Both the position numbers and the translations under genes were made by a program. From positions 9,445,383-9,509,382 of the forward strand of contig NC_135252.1 of the NCBI RefSeq assembly GCF_964204865.1: a DNA stretch of 64,000 nucleotides, given 5' to 3'. This document shows, piece after piece, positions 22,509 through 37,400 of this stretch. The notes under the pieces were generated by a model, which was given only the letters and a program-made list of their open reading frames with translations, did not search any database and had not been told where the DNA came from. The stretch is from Styela clava (taxonomy: Eukaryota; Chordata; Ascidiacea; Stolidobranchia; Styelidae). The stretch's first letter is position 1. Each line of letters starts with the position of its first letter.

Positions 22509-25500
22509 TGTTACTAGATATTTTATTTAACTGTAATTTCGAAAATAACATAATTTGCACGTTTCAGTCTACCGATCGCTTTTTACATTTTTCGAATTCA
22601 TTCTCAATTCACGATTCTTGTATCAAGGCTAAGTAAGTGACTATACCGTAACATCAGAGACATCCACATTCTGACCGGTATCGCTAAAATGACATCCTTC
22701 TCAATCCGTCCGTCGGCTAATGTCTCTTTCTGTCTTCCTACTGAATATATTTATAGTGAGCTTGGTAATATAGATTATTTACCTTTTTTATTTGTTCATC
22801 AACCTTTCTCACAGCCAGGTTACACTTCTGATTGATTTTTGTTTATTAGGAGCTAATTAAAAGTCGAGAAATATTCGATAATATTGAGCATACATACTCG
22901 AATTTCAATTTGTACACTCTTGAATAAATCGATTTTATTGAGCAGTTTTTAATAGTTTCACATAATTTTTATGGGCCCAATTTATGAAACCGTGTACTCG
23001 ACAAGTGAATCGATAATAATACGCAAAATTACAAATGAACCGTTAAACTAATATGGATTTGCATGTAAATGTTGTCGGTTTTTATTGATCAGTGTTATAA
23101 CATAGCTTTCTAGCAGTAAAACAGGTGGAAAAATAAACTAAGCAATTGATTTTTATGAATATAGCCCAACTGCGCCAAATTTTATTAATTTGCACTATTG
23201 ACCAGCACTACGTCAGTTAGTTTGCTACAATTTTCGCATTTATCGAACGAGCATCTGCCTACGCCGTTCGAGAGAGCATCCCGGTTTACACAAAAATATT
23301 GTGTAATATCTCGACCGGATTGCATGGTCAGTCGGCATTTCCATTGAATGACGATTTGTTCCTCTCCTATTTATTCCCACCCAGAAATGGCTTACATCGA
23401 TGAATGGTCTGTTTTCTCGGTTCCAATTATTTTCCCAACTGCTTGTGGGTAACTGTGCTGTATTAAAATGCTTACGGCAACTGACTCACAGTCATTCAAT
23501 ACAGCCGGTCGTTTAATTACGCCATACATACAATGGTAATTTCACAGTAGAAAGTGGAAAATTCCACAGAAACAGCAACGTGATAAAACGGCTTCGGAAT
23601 TCCGTTACGTTTATGATGTGATATGAATTTAATTTTTGGTTCAGGGAAAATTGAAAGTATACTTGATGAAATTTTTTCTAGTTTTAAAATTATTATATCG
23701 GTCGGTAATTGAAAAAATTATTTGGTTTGAAACGATACACATATATTTATATAACTTCTACAACTTAAAAAACATAATTATATATATATATATATATATA
23801 TTTAGTTCCCAAACTATTTCTTCGGCACCGTAAGCAAATGCGCGGACTTCATTGAATTTAACTATGGATTATCAGGGCATGCGCAATAAGTTAAATAAAT
23901 CCATTTATTCCACAAATTCCAATCCCAAATTTGATTATCTTCCGATTGACATACGATCGTTTGCATAAAAGTGGTGCCATTAAATTTTAAAAGTCCGATT
24001 CGACCAATGTTCATTCTTGTTTGTAGTAATTTATTTTTATTTACTTTGACATTGCTGACGTTACTGAGACGTTGTAATTCTGAGGTACCTAAATGAAAAC
24101 GGAACGTTATCAATATGTGCATTGTAGATGCAATCTCTTCGCTGTGCTTTTTACTAAAATATTTTGAATATAATTCCTGCTTCAAATGAACACTACTTAT
24201 TCTTTTTGGTGATTGCAAATCTCCCTCAAATTTGTCTTACCCGAACGTGGCGTCGGTTGCTGAATGAATGGAAGGTTGTATTATGTAACCTATTTATATA
24301 TATATCATTTTTGAACCGAACGTGGAAAATAACTGGGTTTTCCTGAAGTACGTCCTTACTATAAACCAATGCCCAACCGCATTCCTATCGGCAATAAGTC
24401 TCCGAATTGCGAAATACGCTCGGTGGAAAAGTACAAAAAGTTTCACGCCACCGTCGGCGCGTATGTCTCAATAGTCGATGAAAACAGCCACCATTGCCAG
24501 CGCGGCAGAACGATACAAAATTCTATGATTCAAGGTACTTAACCATATTACTGGGTCGTATCACGTGACAAAATCTAAAAATAAACTTTCGAGTCCCCAA
24601 TATAAATGAATGACTCTACTCCACTTTCGAGGATCTTAAGGACAAATGCAAAAGATGAATGGAACAGTCGAACCACTTATAGTGCAATAGTATCGACATA
24701 CATGGCCGAAGCAAACATTCCATTAGGTATAGAAACGAAGACTGACCCTTTTCATGAATTACACATTTTAGGTTGTCATGAATCGACCACATCCATTAGT
24801 ACGAAAACAATTACATTTCGCAATTCGCATGTTGTACGTGTGAACAATAACTTCAGAAAAAATTCCATTGTGTCATCGTTGCTGTTCAAAACATCATCAA
24901 TGCCGGGTTTATCGAATTCGCTTCTCTCATGATTTAGCGCGTGTTAGTCATCGTCGTTTGCAGCTTTTCTTCCCGGTTTCGGCTGTTGGCCCGGGACCTT
25001 ATTTTGAACAAACTTGAGCGAAATATTTATTCCCACATGAGAAGTTTTACTAGATAAACATGGAAAAAAAGAGAAACATAAAGAAAAAATAAATTTCGAA
25101 TCACTATATTTCAGAACGTAAGAATATATTGAAATGCTTTATATCTTGTTGTTTTCCAGTCTGTATAGCGGTAACCAAGTACCTTTCCTAATTTTGTCAG
25201 GACATGTATGTCTCGGACTTTATGCATTACCTACACTTTATTACATCTGAAAATACATTTACATTTTACCTTTACAAAGGTTTAAATATTAAAACTATTT
25301 GTGCTTTGGTAATAAGGAATATTTCGCAAATTCTTGTCAACATTGGTCAGATCAAACTATTTATGAGTGTTTTGGAACCACGGACCAGGTAACAATTAGT
25401 CACCATTGTTTTGTAACACGATGTCAGCGATTTGACAGTCGCTTATGTCGAAGCACAGTGCGTTATATAATATTAAAAATTATTGGGGAAACAGTAATTG

Positions 25501-27174
25501 TAGCAAGATGAAACGTCATATCAATTAAACCTTTTGATACTGAATAGAGTGATTTATTGGATTATTTCCTAAATTAAAATTATTATCGCCGCTGCTCTCT
25601 TCAATCCGATATGATCAACCATAATCGCTAAGAGAATTACTCGTATAAAGCGTGACCAGTGGGTTGTTGTGATCAATCAATTTATACATGCCATATGATT
25701 ATGAATACGGGGTTGTCCTTTTTGCGGATGCGGGAATAGATGGTAATTGCGCTGATAGGAAGAGCAGATTTTAACCTTGATAATTATATCAGGAACTCCT
25801 GTAAAAATACCGACGAAAGGCGGAAAGTATTATATAGTCAATATATTTGAAGTGGCAAAAGCTTCGTCAACATTCACCACACTCTGTATAATACCTTGTT
25901 CATTCAAAGCTACGCCTTTTTTGAGCGTGGTCCGTGGCAATACACATGTCAATACATGGCTACTGCATAACCTATATTGCTGACGAATATACCCCTGAGG
26001 AATCATTATTCTGCGAGTTTCGACAATGAATAAAAAAGACAAAATTCGTTTGCTGGTACAGTATTTTTTTTTTTTATTAGAATATGGCCCATCAAAATAA
26101 GCTAGTCGAAACGTAAGATAAATTTATTACTCTTGCAGCGCGATCACCATTCTGCTCGAAAAAACTTTGATTGTTACAATTCCAGTGGGAGTATAACTGT
26201 CCATCATAAATCTTATGATCTATTTTACATCTTCGAACAATGCTTTAGAGTAGACAATGCGAACGATAAGCGAAGGACCAATATGTTATTGGTAGAACCG
26301 GAATCTTTTCGATTTTGCATATCCTACTTAATTTATTATACCCTGTTTGGTTTTCAAACCGAGAATTCAACCTTGGTTATAATATTTCATACAACTTGTG
26401 TATTTTTTTTTAATAATTGAAAGTACATTTCCATTCAAATTTTGTGTTTTTATTTTCATTTATTAAACGTTTGTCTTTTCGGGCATTTAATAGATCTATT
26501 TTTTGTGCAGATGGGATTATCTTAGATAAGTAAGATAAGTTTGTTTCGACTCCATAATCAGCATAAAGGCGATAAAATGGTGATAAAGACAAATAAATAA
26601 AAACTGAATATGAAATCAGGAGAGTAAACAAAACCTTGGAAAAGTTTTAAAACGTACAGAATATAAGATGGAAGGCATTGCCAAAAAGAAGTGGTACGTG
26701 TTCACTCACCTAAAAATACTGAATCAAATCATACACACTCGCACACACACATAACCATAAGGCATTATTAAAATTAGAAAAAAAGAGAAGCTTTGGATAT
26801 TTTATATAGTGTAATTGTATAGTGGATAAATTATTAAAAAATTGTAATTTATACGATTATATTTATTTTTTCTTCCTGCTTTATCAAATTTAATAGAATG
26901 AGCGAAGTGGTCACTGCAATTTAAATGTAATCCGCCTATTTTTTTTAATATTTCTCTTCGTATATTTTTTGTTTTTTCACTTTCGCAGGAATTTATTACT
27001 GTCCCGGCTAAAATAACAGTCCCAATTGGAAAGTCAAAACTATCTACATGGAAAAAAAATAATCAGCATAACAGATAAATTATTAGTTCTTTCAATGTCG
27101 CAGGTAATGAGCTGCATTTTCTCAGCAAGGCTAGTTGAGGGAAAGAACATTCATGGGTGTTCTTAGGTCTACAA
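22509..27174. other. no convincing gene; AT-rich spacer
   Basis: Several stretches of 60-120 open codons occur (for example plus 24606-24932 and minus 23862-24218), but they overlap antisense frames, lack recognisable domains and have no supporting splice pattern. Some may be decayed coding exons. A TA dinucleotide run lies at 23778-23801. The decarboxylase promoter must lie just above 22508. Confidence 0.4.
23778..23801. repeat. TA dinucleotide microsatellite
   Basis: About 12 uninterrupted TA units. Likely length-variable between individuals. Confidence 0.9.
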
Positions 27175-27682
27175 CAGGGGTCTCCAACTCAAAAAATGTC
27201 ATGGGCTAATTCTTGAACTTTATTGACAACGCGGGCCACAAACCAACACACTAGTTACAAAATTAATACACATAATATTGCGTTGGCTTGCTAGTCTTAA
27301 GACACCACGCAAATACTCGTCCGATATTCGTGTGCGGAGGGCTGCTTTGTAACCTTCAATGTTTAAAAAAAAATGCTCGCAAAAAAAAAGGTACTGCCAA
27401 ACATCGCCAAAACATGCCAAGTATGCGACGTGAGTGTGCAATTAACTTTGGGAACCCTTCTTCGCACACAATGATCTGGCCGAAACTGGTTTATTTTGTC
27501 ACAATAAAAATAAAATATGAACGGAGTAAAGTGGAATAACAGGGGAAAGGTTTGTTTCACTTTTTACAGTTTGTCGGACCGGATCTTGAATAACACGATA
27601 AAACTTACTTATAGTTGACACCGTACTATTTTAGTTTCTCTGCGGAAAAAATTGGCTCTGGGCCGCGTGTTGGAGACCCCTG
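27175..27682. mobile_element. 508-bp hAT element relic with transposase C-terminal remnant
   Basis: Ends are CAGGGGTCTCCAAC and GTTGGAGACCCCTG, perfect 14-bp inverted repeats of the Charlie-like hAT type. Flanking 8-mers (GTCTACAA and GTCCAAAG) agree at only five positions, so the duplication has decayed. On the minus strand, 27220-27441 reads ...YKAALRTRISDEYLRGVLRL, matching the end of hAT dimerisation domains (tether of the form L-T-D-E-H-L...LLRL). A neighbouring minus frame (27363-27560) supplies the preceding piece, LAMFGSTFF, so the remnant is frameshifted. Internal deletion has removed most of the transposase; it is not functional. Confidence 0.88.
27220..27441 (-). pseudogene. hAT transposase C-terminal fragment
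   Basis: Minus-strand remnant of the hATC domain inside the relic element: FFLNIEGYKAALRTRISDEY is followed by a short hydrophobic end and a stop 13 to 30 codons later. The part of the domain that normally precedes it lies in another frame, so at least one frameshift is present. No catalytic region remains. Confidence 0.75.
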
Positions 27683-28402
27683 GTCCAAAGCATATCCCCA
27701 GTCGATAACCCAAAATAGAATCTCATAAATTAGCACTGCATTTGAATTTTACCAATCAAAATTTATTTCACAGGAACAAATATTTTGCATAAGCGCAAGC
27801 AGTTCCAAACATTTGAAATATTGCACTTGAAAAATACACAAGAAGCAAGATTTAAACAAAATAAAGAATTAAATATCAACATATATGTGAAAATTTTGAT
27901 AGATTTCAATATCACAGCAAGATACAAAGCCCAGGCAAATGTTTTTTTCATCTTTTTTTCAAAATTAATAATAAAAAATTATGAAGTCATTAAGGCACAG
28001 GTTGTAAATAATTGGAACAAAACGAATATGAGAAATGTACATGTTATATCACATATCGAATAGTTAATATATACAAAGTGATTCTAAACATAAGAAAAGA
28101 GTCATTCGTGTTGAATTTTTCTGGCTAACAGCTGATTAATGGTTAAAACAATCTCTTACATTTTGTATTAAATAATCGCTACAATCCTATTGATTAGGTA
28201 AGGTTGGAAGCCGAAAGTTGCTTTGAATCTGTTTAAAACCACTCTAAGAAGGACATATATGTATATATACCAATATATTCATCTATATTGTTAATAAACG
28301 TGATAGCACTTTCCATTACTCAAAGCCTTAATGTGAAATATGGATTAAAACAAATATTTATCATAAAAAGTGTTTTGATTAACTAGGATGGAACTAAAAC
28401 TT
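27683..28402. other. 3' flank of the giant BCH gene
   Basis: No coding content recognised. Contains the 3' UTR of the minus-strand BCH gene; a minus-strand AATAAA occurs near 27762-27767, about 640 bases past the stop. Confidence 0.4.
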
Positions 28403-31400
28403 TCATTTAGCAATTTCACTTGGAACAAACAAGAAGTCTGTTGGAATGAACGTCTTCAGATCTGACATGTTTTTCACATATTTCATTTTCTTCATTACTT
28501 TCCGACTGTGTGATGATAAAATTAGTGGTTATTAAAATGACAAATTTAAGTTATCATGTACAGTATATAGAGAAATTCAATACTCCCTAATATAGTTATG
28601 TATACAGACAACAAGGACACTTGTACTGCCATATGAATGTTCAGGCGAGTGTTTCATGGTGGAATTGGTTGGTGAAATAGCCTTTATAACAACTGTTCTG
28701 AACGTGAACATTTAATGGTGTTCTGCAAATCATGAAGTCAAATACATGTAAAATTGCCAGCACAACCATTCTTATTCAATACTAAAATAAATTTTTGTTT
28801 ATTAACGTTCCCTTATTTGAAGCATTTCATGGCAACGATATTTGGTTATTATTGAGAAGAAGTTTGATGAACAGCTTTTCGGAATCCTAAGTCGATATTA
28901 GTTGTGACAAGATACCTCAGGTTCTAAACCTATATTATGCTGGCAATGGCAGCTTCAATTATTTTTCACCGTTTTTTATACTCATGTTTTTTTCATATGG
29001 ACCTTGTGGTCGGGAGTCATAAACGGCAATGAATGAAAAGGAAGTACACATTTGACCATTAAATAATATTTGCGGTGATAAGGAGTGTCGAAATCACTCT
29101 GACAAAAATCACCCAAGCACAATTCCTTGAGCCAATTAAAATTAATATTTTTGCACATCCAAATAAGCAGTTTCAAACCAGATAAAACAACACAAAATAA
29201 TATGAGAGCAAAATAAAAACATTACCTGACAAACAATCTTGCCATTGTTCTAAAATATAGAGTTGGATTCATAATGTAGAATGCTTCCACATTCTTCTTC
29301 AAACTATAGTCAACATGCTCATGCCATTTTTTTAAAAGTGAATTTGAAGGAATTTGATGTTTGGGAGTTGATCCAACAAACATAACCACACTAAATTTAT
29401 CTCGAGCGAGAAGTTCCACAGTGGCTAATACATATCTGGAACGAAAAGAGTTAGAATAGTCTATTGGTATTTTATATGGAAATTTGGAATTTTCGAAACA
29501 ACTGATTTGAGCTGTACATAAAACAAAAGATTCAAGTTTTATTTTTCCATGTTAGTAAACAAGGTTCATATTGATTCTTCCATTCTGTGATTATATGGCA
29601 TTACTGAAGCATTACATAGCAGTTATATCACAACTAGTTACTGATCAAGTCAATTATAGAAAATTTTAAAAAATTTGAGCACCCAAGACAGGTAGTTGAA
29701 ACAGCAACCAAATATCAGCTTAATATTGTACTGCTTTTGGTAGTGTTGTACAATGACTGTCAATTTAAAAAAATATTAGAACATTTAAAACACAAATTAC
29801 CGGTACTCAAAATTTGAATAGTCTTGACTCATACAAATCAAATACTCGTACAAATAAAAATCAAAGGAACTCACAGGAATAGATTGTCCATAACCCAGGC
29901 ATAATGATCTATGTTGGAACTTGGTAGGTATGAAGTGAATATTTCAATAATTGCACTCTTTTCATCATAAAATCCTGTATGTAAAATAATAAATAAACAT
30001 TTTCTATATACACTACCTTTGCTGCAATAATAGATCAACATAAATAGAATCATAAGTGTCTTACAAAAAACATCCTGCAAATAAGAATAACAAGAATATA
30101 TTTTGTATGTGAGCATGATTCATAAGGAAAAATACTAGAAACATATTTTCCCAGAAGTCATTTATATCTCAAACATCGAGGAGTGCATAGTTTTTAATAT
30201 GTGTTTTCCATGTGTGACCTATATCCAAGTCCTCATTGGTGAGGCATACTAAGTTCAGAAATTCAAAAGAATTCCTCTTCATTCAGTATCTTAACTTTGG
30301 AATTCACTAAGATTAGCAACTATAGTTGGAGCAAAGTGATTTAAATTCAATTTTGCCTCAATTTTAACTCCAAAAAATTAGTAATTTCAAGTACAAATAC
30401 CTGATTATAATACAACATGCATTTATATCAGTGACTTACCTCCATGAGAGATGACCTTTTTATAGGGTTGTATAGCAGTTTCATCAATCTTATACTCAAT
30501 ATTTTTTATTGTTACAGTCTCCCACCGAATCATTCTAAGTACATCTGGTTTCGGTGAGATTGGTATGATATCTTTTCTTGCCACCAACTGAATATTGGTT
30601 TTTATAATTGTCGGTTCCGGAGGTGTTTTGGGCTTTTCCTTCCGCAGTGATGGCAACCTTGGAAGTGAGCTTCTCTTTCCTGTTTTATGAATAAAAGAAA
30701 AAGAGCGTTTTGAATTAAATGCCACAAAGCCATACTTAAAAAATAAGTACAAACCTGTAACATCATCAATACTGCTGGTTGCTGAAGTTTCAGACCCAAT
30801 GAAGCTAGAAGACCTTTGACTTATATTTTCTGACATTGATGTTGCTGTTGAAAAATTTTGATTTTAGCGTCTTAGGTTTCAATATACCCAATTATCACTT
30901 CCTTAAGACCAATATTATTACAGTCATTACACATCTAATAAGTAGTCATAAGGACAACAAAATATAACTCTTTCAGTCAAATGTTTTTTTGGCGCTTCAG
31001 AAGTGTGTGTACCAATATGGAGGTAACTAATTTTTGTTCACCTACTCTACATCAAGTTGTGTGAAGGGACTGAAACCTATGGGCAGGGGGTATATTCACT
31101 TAGCTAACATAGACAGTCCCGAACTCGCAATAGAACTAAAATAAGGAAAATTGAAATAAAATTATGGCCTAACCCGAACCCAGTACACACACTACGGAAG
31201 TACAGTTTTTTCCGTCTTACCTTATACCAAAGCTACTAGAATGCATAAACTTAGAATATTGACTTCTCTTACAACATTCCTAATAAACAAAAAGAAAAAC
31301 GGTTCCAATTGTTATCAACACAAAAATTACCTAAATCGATGGTTATTTGTTCGACAGGGGTGTCGACAAATTGTGCGGCGTCAGGCGTGTCATCCAGAGC

Positions 31401-34400
31401 AACTGATAGTATAAGAGACGATGGTGGTACCAAAGATTTCCTTTTTCCTGGTGAATGAATCTCATTACTAAAGTCATTGATCATTGGTTCAATAATGTCA
31501 TCATCATCATCATCCACAACAGCATCATCATCAAGTGATATGAGCTGTTCTTGCTTTTGTTCTGAAATTAAAATTAAATAATTATTGTGAAAATATCAAA
31601 AACTTGACTGCATTTAAAAGTAGAATGTTTTTTTTTCATCAATAAACCTATGCCAATAAATAAATCATTCAGGATATCGAATGAAATAATTTTGTTGGAA
31701 GGAAAGCAGAAAGATTTCACTAGCAGTGCCAAAATGTGAAATATTACTTCAAAATAATTTTTCACATGAGCAGAACTTAAACTTAGGAAAGTGAACTGGG
31801 GAGAAAATCTGGTGGTTCTTGGAAAATAACGGACTTCACATAAACTAAAATACAATTTAAGTATCACCAAGCAATAGATCCTAAACCTCACACCAAATTT
31901 CAAATGTGACTTTCCAGCATATACTCACTAATGTTAGCATCATCATCTTCTTCTGAATCAGTAAGAAATGTCAAACTTCCAACACTTCCAGTTGTTTCAT
32001 ATCGTATTCTGTGTGATTGGTTTGATCTAAAATTTTTTTTAATTCAGTTATACTGATAAATCCGAAATCCAGAAATATTGATGCTTTCAATATTGCAACA
32101 AATTAGATAAATACATGACATCGATCATTCAATTACTTTTATTGGCTTATTCCATAACATTTAAAAATATATTATACCTATTTGAATTCTCATTTATATA
32201 TAATCGGATAAAAACAAATGTACATACTGTTCAGGCTTGGATTCTGCGTCATTAAGAGCAACCAGTTGCACCAAATGACCCTCATTGGAATTATCTTCAA
32301 ACACCTCAGTCTCAAGAGATTCATTTGCTTTGGCCTCGAAACTATCATGTGTAGCATCAAGGTTGACAAAAGTAATATCTGCATCAATCAGATTGGGTGG
32401 TTCAATGTCATGTCTGGGTTCCATTTCTGGTTTTAAATCTTGATCGTCTTCTTGAGCAAAATTAAAAGGATCTGTGTTGGAAACATTTTCAACTGATATA
32501 AGAGATTCCAAAGTGGACTCAGCGACAGTTTGTTCTTTTCCCATAGTTATGACTTCTTCCACCAACTGATCAACAATTGCGAAAGCCATTGAGTGGTAAG
32601 ACTCCATTAAAGAATCCTGAACGGGCTGCTCTGGTTTTTCATTTGCATGAATATCGACATTTGATGAGAGCAACTTTCTATCATCATTTGCATGCAAATT
32701 TTCATCTGAACTTGACATATCTTTTAATAAATCTTGAGTATGTTCACTATCACTATCAGATAGACCATGTGTCTCCAATAAATTCTTTTCAATGATTTCA
32801 TTAGTATCTTTTGATGCAGTTGAATCTAAATCATGATTTGAAGAAGCCATGTTATCTTTTACGGCACTATCCAAAATTGATTTTTTGGGTTCTTCCGACT
32901 CGATTTGTTCTGTGATCTCCTCAACATGAGTCATTTCTTCCGATTTTGTATCTACAGATTCAGGTTCCATGATTTTGGTCATTCCTGTGACGGTAGCACC
33001 AAAAAGTAATGCCTCCTCTATATCTGAATCTTGATCACTATTTTGTATAATATCAGAATGTATTTTCACATGGTCTACATCAGCATCGACAATTGAATTA
33101 CTAGTTTCTGCATTTGATTGTAGTGGTGTAATTGTCGTTTCAGATTTGGAAACTGAGGAGACATCTTCAGTAGTATCAACCATGTTATCCACGGTGTTTT
33201 CAGTGATTAAATATGTGTCCTGTGTAGGTGGCATCGGAGCAATTTTTTTACGTGGCATTACACCATCTTCTATATCTGTGACTGTAGCACCAAAAAGTAC
33301 TGCCTCTCCTACCTCAGAATCATCATCACTTTTTTCTGTAATATCAAATTGAATTTTCATGTGATCAACACCTGCATTTTCGACATTCATAATAGAATCA
33401 ATTGAAGCTTCTACATTTTGGGCTATTGGTGTAATTTTGTTAGATTCAGAAACTGCTGCGGTATTATCAATAGCATGAGTGTTGTTATCTGTGGTGTCGA
33501 CAGTATTCAAATATGTATGCTGAGTTGGAGGCATTGGAGCAATTCTTTTACGTGGCTTTACACCATCTTCAATAACTGTGACTTTAGCACCAGGAAGTAA
33601 TGCCTTTCCTACCTCAGAATCATCATCAGTTTTTTCTGGTATTTCAGATTGAATTTCCATGCGATCCACACCTGCATTTTCGACATTGATATTTGAATTA
33701 CTGGAAGCTTCTACATTTTGGGCTATTGGTGTAATTTCGTCAGATTTGGAAACTGCTGAGGTATTTCCAATAGCATGAATTCTGTCATCCATAGTGTTGT
33801 CAGTATTCAAATATGTATGCTGAGTTGGTGGCATTGGAGCAATTCTTTTACGTGGCTTCACACCATCATTAATTTCTCCTGTCTGAGAGCGTGTGTGATT
33901 TTGGAGAATATTTTCATCCTGTGATGCTTGCAAGTCTGCAGGTACTTCACTACGATCTCTAGATGTGATTTGGTCATTGGCCACCAAATGACTCTCAATA
34001 ACTTGACGGTCCAAAACATCTTTCTCACTGTCATTGGCATTGAATGGTTGATTATCCACAAAGTCATTATCAATACTATGGTTAGATGGTGGAAGTGGAG
34101 CAATTCTTTTTTTCGGTTTCAAATCAGATTCATGTTGACTTATAACAGTTTCCTCCACAGCCTGCTCAATATCCGATTTTAATGTTCTTTTCTTTTTTCT
34201 TGAGGGAGGTGGAGGAGGATAGTTTTGATTATGTTCATCTGTATCAATTAAGGATTCTTGAGGCGACTTATCAATATCTGGTGAATGAGCTATTGCACAT
34301 GATTCTCTTGAATCATCTGTTTCATGAAAAGTTTTTGCAAATATGTTTTCTGCAGCCTGTGGGATTAGCGAGTTTGATTGAATCTCGACTACAGAATCTT

Positions 34401-37400
34401 TTCCCATTGGATTACGATTAGTTGAATCATACAAAGATTCTGTTTTATCTTCCATTTGCAGTGTGCCAATACCAGTACAAGATTCCATACTCACTTCAGT
34501 ATTTACAACAACATTGGATTCAATGTGCGATTGTGCATATATTTCAAAACTTGAATCCATGGCTGATTTTTCCTGCTCTCCAGAGAGTTGAACATCTGCA
34601 TGTAGAGTGTCTTTATTAATCACATTCTCTGAAATTTCATCTCTAACTGAAGTAGGTACTGACAGTTCACCCTCCATGGCTGGTTTATCAAGCTCAATAG
34701 TAGCATTGGACAATGAATCGACAGTGAGTTTGTCAGGTATTTCTGACTTTGTGGTGTCTGATATAGGCTGGTCTTCAAGAAAGGGTGGCTCAGGTATGCT
34801 GATTGGAGCTGCATGAATAGCTTGATCTTGCTCTTCATTGCTCTGTGATATTATTGAAGAAAATGGTGGAGTCCCTCCAGTGACTATTGAATCATCAATT
34901 TGAGGTGCAGACTCACTTATTATATCCACGTTGTGTTCCACTTCATTTAATAAAAGTTTTTTCTTCTTTCTTGTGGGAGGTGGTGGAGGAATGTTGTCTT
35001 CATGTCTGTTGGTATGGATTACAGAATGCTCAGATATTTCAGCATTTGTTGGTGAAAAATCATTTGAGATAGATTTCTCCACATTCTGATTATCAGAAGG
35101 TTCACTGATTAAGTTACTGTCAGCGATCTGATGTTCCAACAAGGTTGAATGAATTTCAGTGTCAGAATATTTTTCAGTATTGGCAATTTCTATTCCATCG
35201 CTGAGATCCATATCCGCAACTAATGGCTGATTCAATTCATCATTTTTAAGATTGCTGTCTCCTTTTGCTTGTTCATCTAATAACTCATTATCAGTAGGTA
35301 TTGAGTCTACAATAAATACATTCTCATGAGTAATTTCAGCTGATGATTGTAATGATACCTCCCTTTCTGTGTCTAATTCAGTAGCAACTTCTTTCTCTGT
35401 ATCAGAAGAAGGAATGATTACTTCATTGGCTTGTTTGCCTGATTCTTCTGCATTAGCATTTGTGGATAATATACTATTAGAATGTTCAATCATGTCCATA
35501 TCATCAAGCGAGGCTGGTTGAGATATAGTAATTGTTGGTACACCCTTCTGTAACTCTTCTGTAGACGTTTCAAAAACACCAGTGTGTTCAGTTTTACTGT
35601 TTACTATCGATGTAGGTTCAGTTGTGTTGGATTCCCATTCCTGTAGAATTTCGAATTCTTGCGCAATGCTATGTCCATTTTTATCCTCAGATTCTTCAGC
35701 AGAATGATTCAAAGATGTGGGTTCATCAGTATCACTCGGTTCTGTTTCTTCCATAATTATAGGTAAATTAGAATATATCGGATGTTCCTCTTCAGCTATT
35801 TCTTCCCAGCCAGCATCAAAGCCTCTGTAGGTAAAATTAGAATCTTCTGGCCCGCTCTGAACATATGAAGATAAGGGCACAGAGTTGTTTTGACTGACTT
35901 GGTGCCTCAATGCTATGATAGGATCGTCAAAGTCATCTTGACCGTGAAACATATCATCATCGGTTTCCGAATCATCATTATGTTCATCATCACTACTTGT
36001 AGCATTTGCTTCTATTGAAGCAACATCACCCTCATCATCAGAAAGCAAATCGTTATCAATATAAACTGATGATGGAACAGCAGATGAGTAACTTTGTCCA
36101 GAAACGTAAGTATTCGAAACAGTAGTTCGATGTGATGGAAGAGAAGGTGTTTTCTTTATTACATTAGATGCTATTGATATTCTTGACTCAAGTTCAGTGT
36201 CTCCAAACATATCATCATCAAACTCCATTGTTGGAGAAACTATATGATCTGGAGGTAAAATATTGCTATCTCTTGTAGCAGCAGCCGGTTCTATTAATTG
36301 CAAAGTGCTTTCAACTTCTTCACAAGAAGCATCAACATTTATAACCTGATCATGTTCTTTACCAACAATTTCCTCTTTTGATGTTCCATCAATTACATCA
36401 ACTTCATTGATATCTGTTATGTCTATGTCTGCATCAGATGGTGCCAGTTCTGTTATATTTACACCTAATTTTGCAACATTATTATGACTGCTGGCTACAG
36501 TATTGGAACAATCTTGTATGGTTTCAAGTCCGTCCTCCTTTTGCCGAAAGTTGACACTACTACCATTTTTCGAAGTTACATTTGAATCTACATCTATAAT
36601 CTCCGAATGCTCTGTATGATCATCAGCTGGTAAAATTTGATACTTATAAAGTTCATTTATAGTATGGTCTTTTTCATCATTTGACTCATCATGTATTCCC
36701 TTCAGTAAATTCTCATTTCCGAAACATGATTCACTTTGGGATTCATCATGAACTGTATCTGGCACATCCTTTGTAGAATATTCAAGTACAACTGAACTTT
36801 TATCTAGTGTTGGGTCTGAAATAATTTGATGAAAAATTTGGCCTGTTACACCTGTTTCAACCAAACCAATTTCCTCAGTAGACTTTTCTTCAATAGAATG
36901 ACGAACTGGCTCTATAATGTCAATGTTGTCCACAGATTGATTTTCAGATGCTTTTTCAAGTATAGGCTTCTGTAATCCATTACTTGAATTTTTCTCGAGA
37001 ACAACCTTTTCCGAAGTTGATGTTTCATCAGAGTGACTCAAAGTAGTAGATCTTTCAGAAGCTATGTCACTGAATTTGAGCATTTCGGAATTTTTCAGTG
37101 GATCTCCAACATGATTTGATTCCTCATTCTCTTCATCAGCTATACTTAATGACAACTGCATTGTATCCTCTACATTTAAGCAGTCTATGACAGGTATATA
37201 ATTTGAGTCTGGCTGCATGACAACTTCACTGTATTGATCAGGCACTTGACTACATGTATCATGATATTTTTCAGTGTCCACTTTTAATTCACTCGATTCA
37301 TCATTTATGAATGAGTCTAGCTTTACTTCTTCACATTCTTTAGGCGTATTGGAATCAATTATTAATAAAGCATCGCTTTTGTCACAAATGCTATTGTTTT

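Noticed and set aside
24606-24932. 108-codon plus-strand frame, with an antisense reading (SEFDKPGIDDVLNSNDD) also open
   Set aside because: Both strands are open for a similar length and neither shows a known domain or a coherent splice context, so I could not support a gene.
28982-29176. Minus-strand open stretch between the last two BCH exons
   Set aside because: It does not resemble the BCH sequence, and splicing it in would break the phase that joins 29226 to 28505, where the conserved KYVKNMSDL segment begins.
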